Shown here one piece after another: positions 8,704-17,410 of a stretch of DNA of 64,000 bases. The notes beneath the pieces are model-generated. The model was not told the DNA's origin and did not search any database. It was given only the letters and a program-made list of their open reading frames with translations. The first letter of the stretch is position 1. Each line of letters opens with the position of its first letter. Both the position numbers and the translations under genes were made by a program. This DNA comes from Streptomyces sp. WMMB 322 (lineage in GTDB: Bacteria > Actinomycetota > Actinomycetes > Streptomycetales > Streptomycetaceae): assembly GCF_900090145.1 (NCBI RefSeq), contig NZ_FMHI01000012.1, positions 1 to 64,000 of the forward strand, given 5' to 3'.

Positions 8704-9097
8704 GTCCGCCTCCCCAGATCTCGTGCAGCCGCGCCTGGAGTACCGCCAGCACCAGCGCCCCGGCCGCGACGGTGAGCGAACCCCACTTGGTCCGCTCGGT
8801 GAGCGAGATGAGCCCCACCACGGGGACGCAGGCGGCCACGGCGGCCAGATACGCCAGGAAGATGACCGTCCCCTCGGCGGCCTCGCCTCCGCCGGCCAGT
8901 TTCACGATGCCGACGACGAGCTGCACGAGCGCGAGCAGCGAGACCACGGCCATGCCGATGAAATGCCAGTCCTTCGTGGGCTGGTCCCGGTAGGCAGCCC
9001 AGCCGCACCAGGCGGCCAGGGCGAGCGCGGCCACGGCGAGGGCGACGGTGAGCGGCGTGAACACGGTGCGCAGTCTAGGAGGGGCGTCGGAAGACAT
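8693..9097 (-). CDS. Small integral membrane protein, unknown function
   Basis: A 134-aa protein with four hydrophobic segments (about 13-32, 45-64, 74-96, 105-122). The ATG at 9097 is chosen because the sequence from MSSDAPPRLRTVFTPLTVALAV onward is membrane-like while the upstream open frame is Pro/Arg-rich. Its end overlaps the start of the next membrane gene by 11 bp. I do not recognise the family; a paired membrane function with 8170-8703 is an inference from overlap. Confidence 0.7.
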   Translation of the reverse strand: MSSDAPPRLRTVFTPLTVALAVAALALAAWCGWAAYRDQPTKDWHFIGMAVVSLLALVQLVVGIVKLAGGGEAAEGTVIFLAYLAAVAACVPVVGLISLTERTKWGSLTVAAGALVLAVLQARLHEIWGGGHGG

Positions 9098-9801
9098 ACG
9101 CACCGGATGCCTTGCACCCAGCGCCGGGCAGGCCCCCGGGACGGGGCCCGGGCCTGCCGGCCGGCAGAAGTCCGTGCTCCGGCCGGGGCAGTCCGCCGAG
9201 CCGGTGCATCCCGGGCAGCCTCCTGCCCGTGGGCCCGTGGGCCCGGGGGCACGAGGGGTAACCGGCGCCACTCGCGCGGCCCGGGCGTTCAGACATGAGG
9301 CGGCCCGTACGCCCCACGGGAGCCTGCCGCCGCGGTCCCGCCCGCCACGTGGAGCCGGGCGGGGCCGGGCCGGGCACACCCTCCGCCCGGCGGAAGCGCC
9401 ACGGCCGGGGGCCACGTCGTCAAGGCCCGGACGCCGGACGACCCCCGCGTGCGCGAACCGCACCGCAGCCCGGTCCACCCGCGTGAGGAAAGGGACCCGG
9501 AGTGAGTCGGGGGCGCCGAGGCTCGCCGTCTCCCCGGCAGCCGCCCGTGAGACACCGGGCGCCTTCGGAGGACCCGGCAAAGGTGCCCGTATCGACAAGT
9601 CGGTATGCGGCGCCGCGTCCCGCCTGCGAAGGGGCCTCTGACACTGCGCACACACCGTCCGATGCTGCATGCTGTGCACTGCGGCAATCGTCTGGTGCAC
9701 CCAGGACCCGTGCCGGCGTCGCTCCCGCAGCGGCCGGCAGACCCCGCGGTGGTCCTCCGGGGAGCGACACCACCAGCCCCTCGATCCGTATGGAGCGGCG
9801 C
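9098..9801. other. Long intergenic region (about 700 bp)
   Basis: Between the divergent membrane operon and an acetyltransferase gene. The DNA is extremely G/C-rich, with runs such as GGGCCCGTGGGCCCGGGGGC at about 9230-9249. Several long open frames exist on both strands but their translations are Arg/Pro/Gly-rich and match nothing I know. It must contain the promoters for both flanking genes, but I cannot place them with confidence. Confidence 0.4.
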
Positions 9802-10452
9802 ATGACTTCGACCTTTCCGGACGTCTCGATCAGCACGGACCGTCTCGTGCTGCGCCCGTTCGAGGAAGCGGACGTGCACTCGCTCACGGAGATGATGCGC
9901 GACGAACTGGTGGCCGCCTGGACGACGGTGCCGGTGCCCTACCGGGAGGCCGACGCACGCGAGTTCGTCCTGCGTCACGCGCCGGCCGTGCGCACCGAAG
10001 GTGAGGGCATCGTCTTCGCCGTCGTCGAGTTCCTCACCCAGCGACTGGTCGGACTGCTGCAACTCGACCACACGGACTGGCGCATCCTCGCGACCGAGGT
10101 CCGCTACGTCACCGCGCCCTGGGCACGGGGCGAGGGGTACGCCTCCGAATCGGTGCTGGCACTGGCCCAATGGCTCTTCCAGGACCAGAAGTTCGAGCGG
10201 ATGGAGCTGCGCACCGCCGCGGACAACACCGCCGCGCAACAGGTCGCGCAGAAACTCGGCTGCATCAGCGAAGGGGTGCTGCGCAACGCGTGGATAGCGC
10301 GTACCCGCACCGAGGACGGCGGCTGGGCGGAGATCCGCACCGATCTGCTCGTGTGGAGTCTGCTGCCGGAGGACCTCGACGGCATGCCGGAACAGCTCGC
10401 CGACGCGGGTGGCTACGCACCGTACCCGGACTGGCTGCACTCGCCGCGTTAG
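9802..10452 (+). CDS. GNAT acetyltransferase, RimJ/RimL type
   Basis: A 216-aa member of the RimJ/RimL branch: it opens with ISTDRLVLRPFEEADVHSL, has YVTAPWARGEGYASESVLALAQWLF (acetyl-CoA loop, residues about 103-127) and ELRTAADNTAAQQVAQKLGCISEGVLRNAW, the typical N-acetyltransferase end. Such enzymes acetylate ribosomal or other protein N-termini or small substrates; the target here is unknown. The frame is open 300 bp upstream, but ATG 9802 follows GGAGCGGC and starts the family homology. Confidence 0.85.
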   Translation: MTSTFPDVSISTDRLVLRPFEEADVHSLTEMMRDELVAAWTTVPVPYREADAREFVLRHAPAVRTEGEGIVFAVVEFLTQRLVGLLQLDHTDWRILATEVRYVTAPWARGEGYASESVLALAQWLFQDQKFERMELRTAADNTAAQQVAQKLGCISEGVLRNAWIARTRTEDGGWAEIRTDLLVWSLLPEDLDGMPEQLADAGGYAPYPDWLHSPR

Positions 10453-10780
10453 ATGTATTGGTCACGAGCGTTGTTGACTGTGCGGCCGTTGCCGTCGGTG
10501 TGGCCACTGAGGCCATGCCTGCGAACCCGGGGATTCACCGCCGGGAGGCGGACCTCTTCGCGCCGGGTTAGCGCCGGGTTCGCGTGAGGTTGGTGTCGGG
10601 GCGCGGGCGTCGGGTCGGCGTCAGGCCCGTCCGGGCCGACGGCGCGTGGTGCCTCAGATGCGCAAATCCCCTCGTAGGCCCGCATGTCCGGAACCGTCGG
10701 TACCCAGGCTCGGGGCCCGGTCGCCGCAGAGGTAGGCTCAAGGAACCCCCACCTGCGACGAGCCCAGGAGAGACCGACCG
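10453..10780. other. Intergenic region before cobL
   Basis: About 330 bp. The first part (10453-10560) is less G/C-rich than its surroundings and contains a duplicated GCGCCGGGTT (around 10559-10580). A -10-like TAGGCT lies at about 10734-10739, roughly 40 bp before cobL, and is the likely promoter. I looked for a cobalamin riboswitch (B12 box) here and saw none. Confidence 0.45.
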
Positions 10781-12088
10781 ATGGCCGACCGCGTCACCGT
10801 TATCGGGTGGGACGGTTCGCCCCTGTCGGGAGCCGCCCGCTCCGCCATTGGAGCAGCCACGCTCGTTGCGGGGGCCGCGCACCACCTCCAGCTGCCCGAA
10901 GTGCCCTCCCGTGCCGAGCAGGTCAGGCTCGGCAGCGTGTCGCTCGCGGCACAGCGCATCGCCCGTCACCGCGGCACCGCCGTCGTCTTCGCCGACGGCG
11001 ACCCCGGCTTCTTCGGCGTCGTGCGTACTCTGCGTGCGCCCGAACACGGCATGGAGGTCGAGGTCGTTCCGGCGGTCTCCTCGATGGCCGCCGCCTTCGC
11101 GCGGGCCGGAATGCCATGGGACGACGCGCAGTTGGTGGTCGCCAACTCCCGTACGCTGCGCCACGCGGTCAACGTCTGCCGCGCCCACACGAAGGTCGGC
11201 GTGCTGACGTCCCCGGGGGCCGGCCCCGCCGAACTGGCGCTGCTGCTCGGCCCGGTGCACCGCACGTTCGTCATCTGCGAGGCGCTGGGCACCTCGCAGG
11301 AGCAGGTCACCGTCCTCACCTCCGACAAGGTCGCAGACCACTCCTGGCGGGATCCGAACGTCGTGATCGTCTCGGGCGGTTCGACGGGCCCGGCGCCGCA
11401 TCACGGTCCCGCAGGCCACCCGAGCGGGCCGGGCCCCGGCCCCGGAGGCGCACAAGGCGGCCCCGGCGGCGCCTGGCTCGCCGCCCACGGTCCGGACTAC
11501 CCTCCCGCCGTGCGCGGTTGGGCGCTCCCGCTGTCGCACTACACCGACGACGTGCCCCCCGGAGGCGAACAGGGCCCTGCGGCGCCGGCACGTGGAAGCG
11601 AGTCGCAGCAGCTGCGCGCCGGGCAGCTCGCCAGGCTGGGTCCGCGCATCGGGGACCTCGTGTGGGACATCGGCGCCGGCAGCGGGGCCCTTGCGATCGA
11701 GTCGGCACGTTTCGGCGCGGCCGTCATCGCCGTCGACCACGACATGGACACCTGTGCCCGAATCGCAGCGGCGGCCCGCCGGTTCGGCGTGCAGCTTGAC
11801 ACTGTGCACGGCACCGCGCCGCAGGTCCTCGAGGATCTTCCGGAACCGGACGTGGTGCGCGTGGGCGGCGGAGGCATCCCCACCGTCACGGCCGTCGTCG
11901 ACAGGCGCCCGGGACGCATCGTCACGCATGCCGCGACGAGGGACGAGGCCGAGGCGATCGGGAGGGCGCTCGGCGAGGGGGGTTACGCCGTGGAGTGCGC
12001 CCTGCTCCAGTCCGTGGAACTGGACACCTCGGAGTGGGTGGAAAGTGAACGAGCTGTCGTTTTCCTGCTTTCCGGTGTCCGGATCTGA
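10781..12088 (+). CDS. cobL: Precorrin-6Y C5,15-methyltransferase (decarboxylating), CbiE-CbiT fusion
   Basis: Methylates C5 and C15 of precorrin-6B and decarboxylates the C12 acetate to give precorrin-8 in cobalamin synthesis. The 435-aa protein has an N-terminal CbiE tetrapyrrole methylase half (residues 1-200, with FADGDPGFFGVVRTL and VEVVPAVSSMAAAFARAG) and a C-terminal CbiT SAM-methyltransferase half (about 270-435, with GDLVWDIGAGSGALAIESARFGA as SAM loop). A Gly/Pro-rich linker of about 45 residues joins them. The ribosome site GGAGAGACCGACC precedes ATG 10781. It lies upstream of the BluB-CobT fusion and cysG, so three cobalamin or siroheme genes are together. Confidence 0.93.
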   Translation: MADRVTVIGWDGSPLSGAARSAIGAATLVAGAAHHLQLPEVPSRAEQVRLGSVSLAAQRIARHRGTAVVFADGDPGFFGVVRTLRAPEHGMEVEVVPAVSSMAAAFARAGMPWDDAQLVVANSRTLRHAVNVCRAHTKVGVLTSPGAGPAELALLLGPVHRTFVICEALGTSQEQVTVLTSDKVADHSWRDPNVVIVSGGSTGPAPHHGPAGHPSGPGPGPGGAQGGPGGAWLAAHGPDYPPAVRGWALPLSHYTDDVPPGGEQGPAAPARGSESQQLRAGQLARLGPRIGDLVWDIGAGSGALAIESARFGAAVIAVDHDMDTCARIAAAARRFGVQLDTVHGTAPQVLEDLPEPDVVRVGGGGIPTVTAVVDRRPGRIVTHAATRDEAEAIGRALGEGGYAVECALLQSVELDTSEWVESERAVVFLLSGVRI

Positions 12089-12343
12089 ACCTCTGTGGCC
12101 AGTGCGTGACGAAGCACGACGAAGTGCGGTTTCTCACCCCTCCGTGGACGGAGGCCGGCTCAGCCCCGGGTAGGCTGACCGATCGATGTGCCGCCATGCG
12201 GTGTTGACGGTTCATCCGTCAATGTCCGGATGGCGCGTGGCCGGGGAACGTGCCGCACCGAGTGCATGCTCGTTCTTCATCCACGGGGCCCGCGGCTGGT
12301 CGCAGGGCTGGAACAAGCACTACCGATGGGGCGAGGGGTACGC

Positions 12344-15300
12344 ATGACTGACACCGGCCAGATCCCGGGTGAGGGGCAGCCGGAGAATTCAGGCGGGCAG
12401 CCGGACGGCCAGCAGCCGGGATTTCCGGTGAACGGTTCCCACCCCTACGCGGGCCCGGGTGAGGCCTTCGGTGACGCTCAGGTTCCCGGAGTCGCCGCCA
12501 TGGACCCTGAGTTGCTGCTGCCGGGTTCGCACGGTGCCTGGAACGATCCTCACGCCGCCGCAGCCGCACAGGTCCACCCGCAGGCCGCCCTCCAGCAGGA
12601 GGTGTACGGCGGGCAGGACCCTTACGCGCAGCAGGCTGCCTACGCCCAGCACGAGCCCTACGCCCAACAGGACGGGTACGCCCAGCACGATCCGTACGCC
12701 CAGCACGAGCCGTACGCCCGGCAGGACGGGTACGCCCCGCAGGAGCCCTACGCCCAGCAGGACGCGTACGCCCAGCAGGATCCGTACGCTCAGCAGGATC
12801 CGTACCCACAGCACAATGACCACGCGGCGGCGGACCCGTACGGCGGGCAACAGGCCCAAGAGCAACAGCCAGTGCCCCAGGAGCAGTTCGCGCCTCCGCA
12901 GGAGCAGCCCGCGCACGTGCCGGAACCGCACGAGACCGACGGGCGCGACTCGGGCGCCATCGACATCGGCGCCGTACGTGCCGCGAACCCCGAACGCCAG
13001 GAGACCCCCGCCAAGGGCACCCGGCGTGGGCAGACCCCGCCGCGCCGGCCGCTCCACCTCGGCCCGCCCGTGCCCGAACAGTCCGGGGCGGTACGCCCTC
13101 TCTCGGACCGCGGGCTGAGCAGCCGGGGGCGCGGGACGGCGCAGAAGGGCGCCGGTGCAGCGGGCACCGCCGCCCCGGACGCCCCGGCGCAGGCGCAACC
13201 CCAGCCGGGGCCGCAGCCGGGTCCCCAGCCGCAGCCCGAGCCCCGGCCCCAGTCGGAGGCGCCCCAGCCGGAGGCGACGCACCGGCAGGCGGCGGTCCTC
13301 TCGCAGCCCGAACCGCAGCCCGAGCCGCAGACCGAACCCGCCCCGCAGCAGGGCGAGTTCACGGCTCCGTACGACACCCCGGCACAGGCGCCGCAGGACG
13401 GCGGTGCGACGTCCGGGGGCCCCGAGTACCTCGACTTCGCCCAGGCCGAGGCCGAATCGCTGCCGGGCCCTCAGCTCGGAGCGCTTCCGCCGGAGAACGA
13501 GACGTGGGCGACGCCGCCCGCGCAGCAGCCCGGTGCGGGCGAGGCACCCGCTCAGGCGGACACGGACACGGACACGGCGCATGCGGACCACCGGCAGGCC
13601 GCCGCCCCGGAGGGGGTTCCCCAGCCGGCTGCGGCCTCCGAGCAGGCCGGTCTCTCCGCCGCGACCGCACCGTCCGCCGCGACTGCCGCGACTGCCGCGT
13701 CCGCAGTGTCGGCACCGTCTGCGATTCCCCGGACGGAGTCCGTCCCCGAGGCGCAAGCGGCCCTCCCCGAGGTGCAACCGGCGCTTTCCGAGGCGCAGTT
13801 CGCCGTTGCCGAAGCGCCGTCGGAAGTCGCGGATGCACCGGCCGGCGTTCCCGAGGGCACCGCGCAGGAGGCGGAAGCACTTGCGGCGTCCGGCCCGGGG
13901 CAGGGCTCCGCGGACCCGGTGCCGCAGGAACAGGAGCAGGCGCCGCGCGCCAAGGGCGGCAGGAGGCGGCGAGGTCGCCGCGCCAAGAGCGAGAGCACCG
14001 ACGAGACCACCGGCACCGGCAACACCTGGGTCTCGTCGCCGGGTTCGACCGCTGTGGAGGCCTTCGAGCCGCAGCAGGCCACGGCCACGGTTGTCGAGGG
14101 CGACGACGCTGCCAAGGGCCTCCCGGAGGGCTCGCCGGACACGCAGAGCGCCGGCGCCGCTGCGGAGGGAGCGAAGATCCCAGCGCAGCAGGCGGGGGAG
14201 CTGCCTGCTGAAGCCGTGCCCGCCCAGGAGGCTGCACAGGAGCCCGCGCAGGACGTTCCCGGCCACGGCACGCCGGTCGCAGGCACGGTCGCGGACATCC
14301 CCGCCCAGCAGACCCGGCACACCGACCCACCCGTCGCGCAGGAGCAGCCGAACCAGCAGGACCGGCAGGAGAACGGGGGCCAGGAAGCCGCCGTCGCCGG
14401 AGGCACCGGTGAACAGATCACCGGTGAACAGATCATCGGTGAGAACAGCACCCACGAAACTGCGGCGGGCGAGACCGCCCCCGGCGACTCCGGTACGGGC
14501 ACCGACGGGAACGGCACCGACGAGAACGGCACCGCCGACTCCGGTACGGGCGGGACCGCCGCCGACGAGAGCGCCGCCGGTGAAGCGGTCGCCGCACCCG
14601 GTCCTGAGGAGGCGCCCGTGGCCGATGCCGCCGGCCCCGGCCACGGGCAGCACAGTGCGCCCCCGGCAGTGGAGGCCGGGCCGCAGACCCCCGAGGTGCC
14701 GGAGGCCCAGGCCCCCGTCCCGGTCCCCGTTCCCGCCCGGGCGCAGGGCCCGGCCCCGGCAGCGGACCCGGCCACCGCGGGCCAGGTCATCGCGGACGGG
14801 GCCACCGCGGACCCGGTGGACGACAGCGCGGACTCCGCTACAGTGCCTCAACCCGCCGCGGGCGCAAGCGAAGACGCCCTGCAGGCGGCCGCAGCCGCGC
14901 CGACCGGCGGCGAGACCCCAGGAGGAGCCGTGGACGCACCGCAGCCGTCGCCCGTGCCGGACGACGTCCGGGGGACCGCGTCCGGGCCGGCACAGGCACC
15001 GGCACCGGATGCCGGACAGGAACCGGCAGCACAAGACGCCGGACAGGAAGTGGCCCCCGGGGCGCCCGCCGGGCAGCAGACGGAGTCCGGGACGGAGCCG
15101 AAGCCGGACGGCCGAGCGGATTCCGTTGGCGAGGCTGCGGCCGAGCCCCGGGCCGCAGCCGAATCCCCGGACGACGCCGGGCCCCGGGCCGACGCCGGGC
15201 CCCTGGCCGCCGCCGAGCCGGAGCCGGGCCAGGAGGCTCAGGAAGCCGAGGCACCTGCCGAGGCTCCCGTTCCGGCCGGCCCGCCCGCCCCCGGCTTCGC

Positions 15301-17014
15301 CGACGACGAGCGCGAAGCCGTGCACCGCCTGATGCGCGAGCGCCGCGACATCCGCAACGGTTTCCGGCCCGACCCCATCCCGCACGAGGTGCTGCTTCGC
15401 GTGCTTGAGGCGGCGCACACCGCACCCAGCGTCGGACACTCCCAGCCCTGGGACTTCGTCGTCATCCGCTCCGAGGAGACGCGGCGTGCCATGCATGAGC
15501 TGGCCGAGCGCCAGCGCATGGCATACGCCCAGTCGCTGCCGAAGGGCCGCGCGAAGCAGTTCAAGGAACTGAAGATCGAGGCGATCCTCGACACTCCCGT
15601 CAACATCGTCGTCACCGCCGACCCGACGCGCGGCGGCCGCCACACGCTCGGCCGGCACACCCAGCCGCAGATGGCGCCGTACTCCTCTGCGCTCGCCGTG
15701 GAGAACCTGTGGCTGGCGGCCCGCGCCGAGGGGCTGGGCGTCGGCTGGGTCAGCTTCTTCGACGAGCGCGAGATGGTCCGCGCCCTGGAGCTGCCCGAGC
15801 ACCTGGAGGTCGTGGCCTACCTGTGCGTCGGCTACGTCGACGAGTTCCCTCCGGAGCCGGAGCTGGCGCAGGCGGGCTGGTCCAAGCGCCGTCCGCTGTC
15901 GTGGGTCGTGCACGAGGAGTCGTACGGGCGCCGCGTCCTGCCCGGCTCCGAGCCGCAGGACCTGCTCTCCGACACCGTCGCAGCCATCCGCCCCCTCGAC
16001 GCCAAGGCGCTCGGCGAGGCGTGGGAGCGGCAGAAGCGGATGACCAAGCCGGCCGGTGCCCTGGGCATGCTGGAGATCATCTCCGCGCAGCTGTGCGGGC
16101 TCTCCCGCAAGTGCCCGCCGCCGCTGCCGGAGCCCGCCGCCGTCGCCGTCTTCGCGGGCGACCACGGTGTGCATGCCCAGGGCGTCACCCCGTGGCCGCA
16201 GGAGGTGACGGGCCAGATGGTCGCCAACTTCCTCGGTGGCGGCGCCGTCTGCAACGCCTTCGCCAACCAGGTCGGGGCCGAGGTGTGCGTCGTCGACGTC
16301 GGCGTGGCAGGTGAACTCCCGTCCACGCCCGGGCTGTTGCCCCGCAAGGTCCGTGCGGGCACGGACGACATGACGCAGGGCCCGGCGATGACCCGCGAGG
16401 AGGCGCTGCGGGCCGTCGAGGTGGGCATCGAGACCGCGCGTGACCTGGTCGCCGCCGGCAACAGGGCGCTGCTCACGGGTGAGATGGGGATCGCGAACAC
16501 GACCGCTTCAGCGGTGCTCATCTCCGCCTGCACCGGCGCCGACCCCTCCGAGGTCACCGGCCGCGGCACGGGCATCAACGACGAGACGCACGCCCGCAAG
16601 GTCGAAGTCGTGCGCCGTGCGCTCGAGGTGCACCAGCCGGATCCCGAGGACCCGCTGGGGATGCTGGCCGCCGTCGGCGGTCTCGAACACGCGGCGCTGG
16701 TCGGCCTGATCCTCGGCGGTGCCTCCCTGCGTACGCCGGTGATCCTCGACGGTGTCAGCGCGGGCGCCGCCGCGCTCGTCGCGCGCTGCGTGGCACCCGA
16801 GGCGCTCGCCGCGTGCATCGCGGGGCACCGCAGCTCCGAACCGGGCCACGTCGCGGCGCTCACCAAGCTCGGACTGCGTCCACTGGTGGACCTGGATCTG
16901 CGACTCGGCGAGGGCACGGGTGCGCTGCTGTCGCTGCCCATGGTGCAGAGCGCCGCACGCGCCATGCACGACGTTGCGACGTTCGACTCCGCCGGCGTCA
17001 CGGGCAAGGGCTGA
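12344..17014 (+). CDS. cobT: Giant BluB-CobT fusion: DMB synthase + nicotinate-nucleotide-DMB phosphoribosyltransferase
   Basis: A 1556-aa protein in three parts. Residues 1 to about 980 are Pro/Gln/Ala/Glu-rich and look disordered, with about a dozen YAQ-type repeats at 92-158. Residues about 985-1200 are a BluB nitroreductase-like domain (ERRDIRNGFRPDPIP, HTAPSVGHSQPWDF, GVGWVSFFDE) that makes 5,6-dimethylbenzimidazole from reduced FMN. Residues about 1206-1556 are CobT (AGDHGVHAQGVTPWPQEVT, GEMGIANTTASA, and RLGEGTGA holding the probable catalytic Glu), which activates DMB to alpha-ribazole phosphate. One chain would thus make and activate the lower ligand of cobalamin. ATG 12344 follows GCGAGGGG; a -10-like TAGGCT lies near 12171. 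Free BluB and CobT are usually separate and about 220 and 350 aa. Confidence 0.93.
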   Translation: MTDTGQIPGEGQPENSGGQPDGQQPGFPVNGSHPYAGPGEAFGDAQVPGVAAMDPELLLPGSHGAWNDPHAAAAAQVHPQAALQQEVYGGQDPYAQQAAYAQHEPYAQQDGYAQHDPYAQHEPYARQDGYAPQEPYAQQDAYAQQDPYAQQDPYPQHNDHAAADPYGGQQAQEQQPVPQEQFAPPQEQPAHVPEPHETDGRDSGAIDIGAVRAANPERQETPAKGTRRGQTPPRRPLHLGPPVPEQSGAVRPLSDRGLSSRGRGTAQKGAGAAGTAAPDAPAQAQPQPGPQPGPQPQPEPRPQSEAPQPEATHRQAAVLSQPEPQPEPQTEPAPQQGEFTAPYDTPAQAPQDGGATSGGPEYLDFAQAEAESLPGPQLGALPPENETWATPPAQQPGAGEAPAQADTDTDTAHADHRQAAAPEGVPQPAAASEQAGLSAATAPSAATAATAASAVSAPSAIPRTESVPEAQAALPEVQPALSEAQFAVAEAPSEVADAPAGVPEGTAQEAEALAASGPGQGSADPVPQEQEQAPRAKGGRRRRGRRAKSESTDETTGTGNTWVSSPGSTAVEAFEPQQATATVVEGDDAAKGLPEGSPDTQSAGAAAEGAKIPAQQAGELPAEAVPAQEAAQEPAQDVPGHGTPVAGTVADIPAQQTRHTDPPVAQEQPNQQDRQENGGQEAAVAGGTGEQITGEQIIGENSTHETAAGETAPGDSGTGTDGNGTDENGTADSGTGGTAADESAAGEAVAAPGPEEAPVADAAGPGHGQHSAPPAVEAGPQTPEVPEAQAPVPVPVPARAQGPAPAADPATAGQVIADGATADPVDDSADSATVPQPAAGASEDALQAAAAAPTGGETPGGAVDAPQPSPVPDDVRGTASGPAQAPAPDAGQEPAAQDAGQEVAPGAPAGQQTESGTEPKPDGRADSVGEAAAEPRAAAESPDDAGPRADAGPLAAAEPEPGQEAQEAEAPAEAPVPAGPPAPGFADDEREAVHRLMRERRDIRNGFRPDPIPHEVLLRVLEAAHTAPSVGHSQPWDFVVIRSEETRRAMHELAERQRMAYAQSLPKGRAKQFKELKIEAILDTPVNIVVTADPTRGGRHTLGRHTQPQMAPYSSALAVENLWLAARAEGLGVGWVSFFDEREMVRALELPEHLEVVAYLCVGYVDEFPPEPELAQAGWSKRRPLSWVVHEESYGRRVLPGSEPQDLLSDTVAAIRPLDAKALGEAWERQKRMTKPAGALGMLEIISAQLCGLSRKCPPPLPEPAAVAVFAGDHGVHAQGVTPWPQEVTGQMVANFLGGGAVCNAFANQVGAEVCVVDVGVAGELPSTPGLLPRKVRAGTDDMTQGPAMTREEALRAVEVGIETARDLVAAGNRALLTGEMGIANTTASAVLISACTGADPSEVTGRGTGINDETHARKVEVVRRALEVHQPDPEDPLGMLAAVGGLEHAALVGLILGGASLRTPVILDGVSAGAAALVARCVAPEALAACIAGHRSSEPGHVAALTKLGLRPLVDLDLRLGEGTGALLSLPMVQSAARAMHDVATFDSAGVTGKG
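12617..12818 (+). repeat. Tandem YAQQ-type repeats inside the BluB-CobT gene
   Basis: Roughly a dozen imperfect copies of a 15-18 bp unit (core TACGCCCAGCA) encode units such as DPYAQQ, EPYAQH, DGYAQH. Copy number is likely variable by slippage. It is a coding repeat, not a CRISPR or regulatory array: the period is a multiple of three and there are no spacers. Confidence 0.85.
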
Positions 17015-17410
17015 CCGGCCCCGGCCCGGCCCTCTGAGGCATGCGCCGTGCACACGCACACGCACACGGGGACCGGTCCCCGTGTGCGCGGCGCCCGGAA
17101 CACGTGGAAGGCCGCGTGGAGGGCGTCGCCCGACTGTGCGGCGGGGCCGGGCGGGACGGGACGGGGTATGCCGCGCGACGGCGCGCGGTTCCGAGCCTTC
17201 CGTCATGGGCCCGCCGTCATGGGCCCTCCGCTACAGTGCCGTCCGCTTCCGTGCCGTCCGGTCCTTAACGTCCCGCAGTGATCCGCGGAACAGCGGCCGC
17301 ACGTCGCGAGCCATAGGCTGTACGCGAGTCCGTACGCGACGTCCCCGCGCACGTCATCCGCCGCTCCAGTGCCGTAGCGGCCCGTTCCGCAAGCAAGGAG
17401 CCGCAGCCGC
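17015..17410. other. Intergenic region between cobT and cysG
   Basis: About 400 bp. It contains a short alternating CACACGCACACGCACACG tract at about 17049-17066 and a direct repeat of CATGGGCCC (near 17205 and 17219). The ribosome site AAGGAG precedes cysG. No RNA gene or riboswitch was recognised. Confidence 0.45.

Noticed and set aside
9098..9801. Several long open frames between the membrane operon and the acetyltransferase
   Set aside because: All are Pro/Arg/Gly-rich, mutually overlapping and lack start signals or known domains.
10453..12343. Cobalamin riboswitch upstream of cobL or cobT
   Set aside because: Looked for the B12 box and the GCCACTG context in a proper arrangement; only isolated short matches were found.
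12617..12818. Possible CRISPR-like repeat array
   Set aside because: The repeats are in-frame, contiguous and encode YAQ units; there are no spacers or cas genes.
12389..16174. 1261-codon open frame on the minus strand opposite the BluB-CobT gene
   Set aside because: It is the shadow of a very GC-rich coding region; the translation is Arg/Leu/Gly-rich without domains, whereas the plus strand encodes clear BluB and CobT domains.
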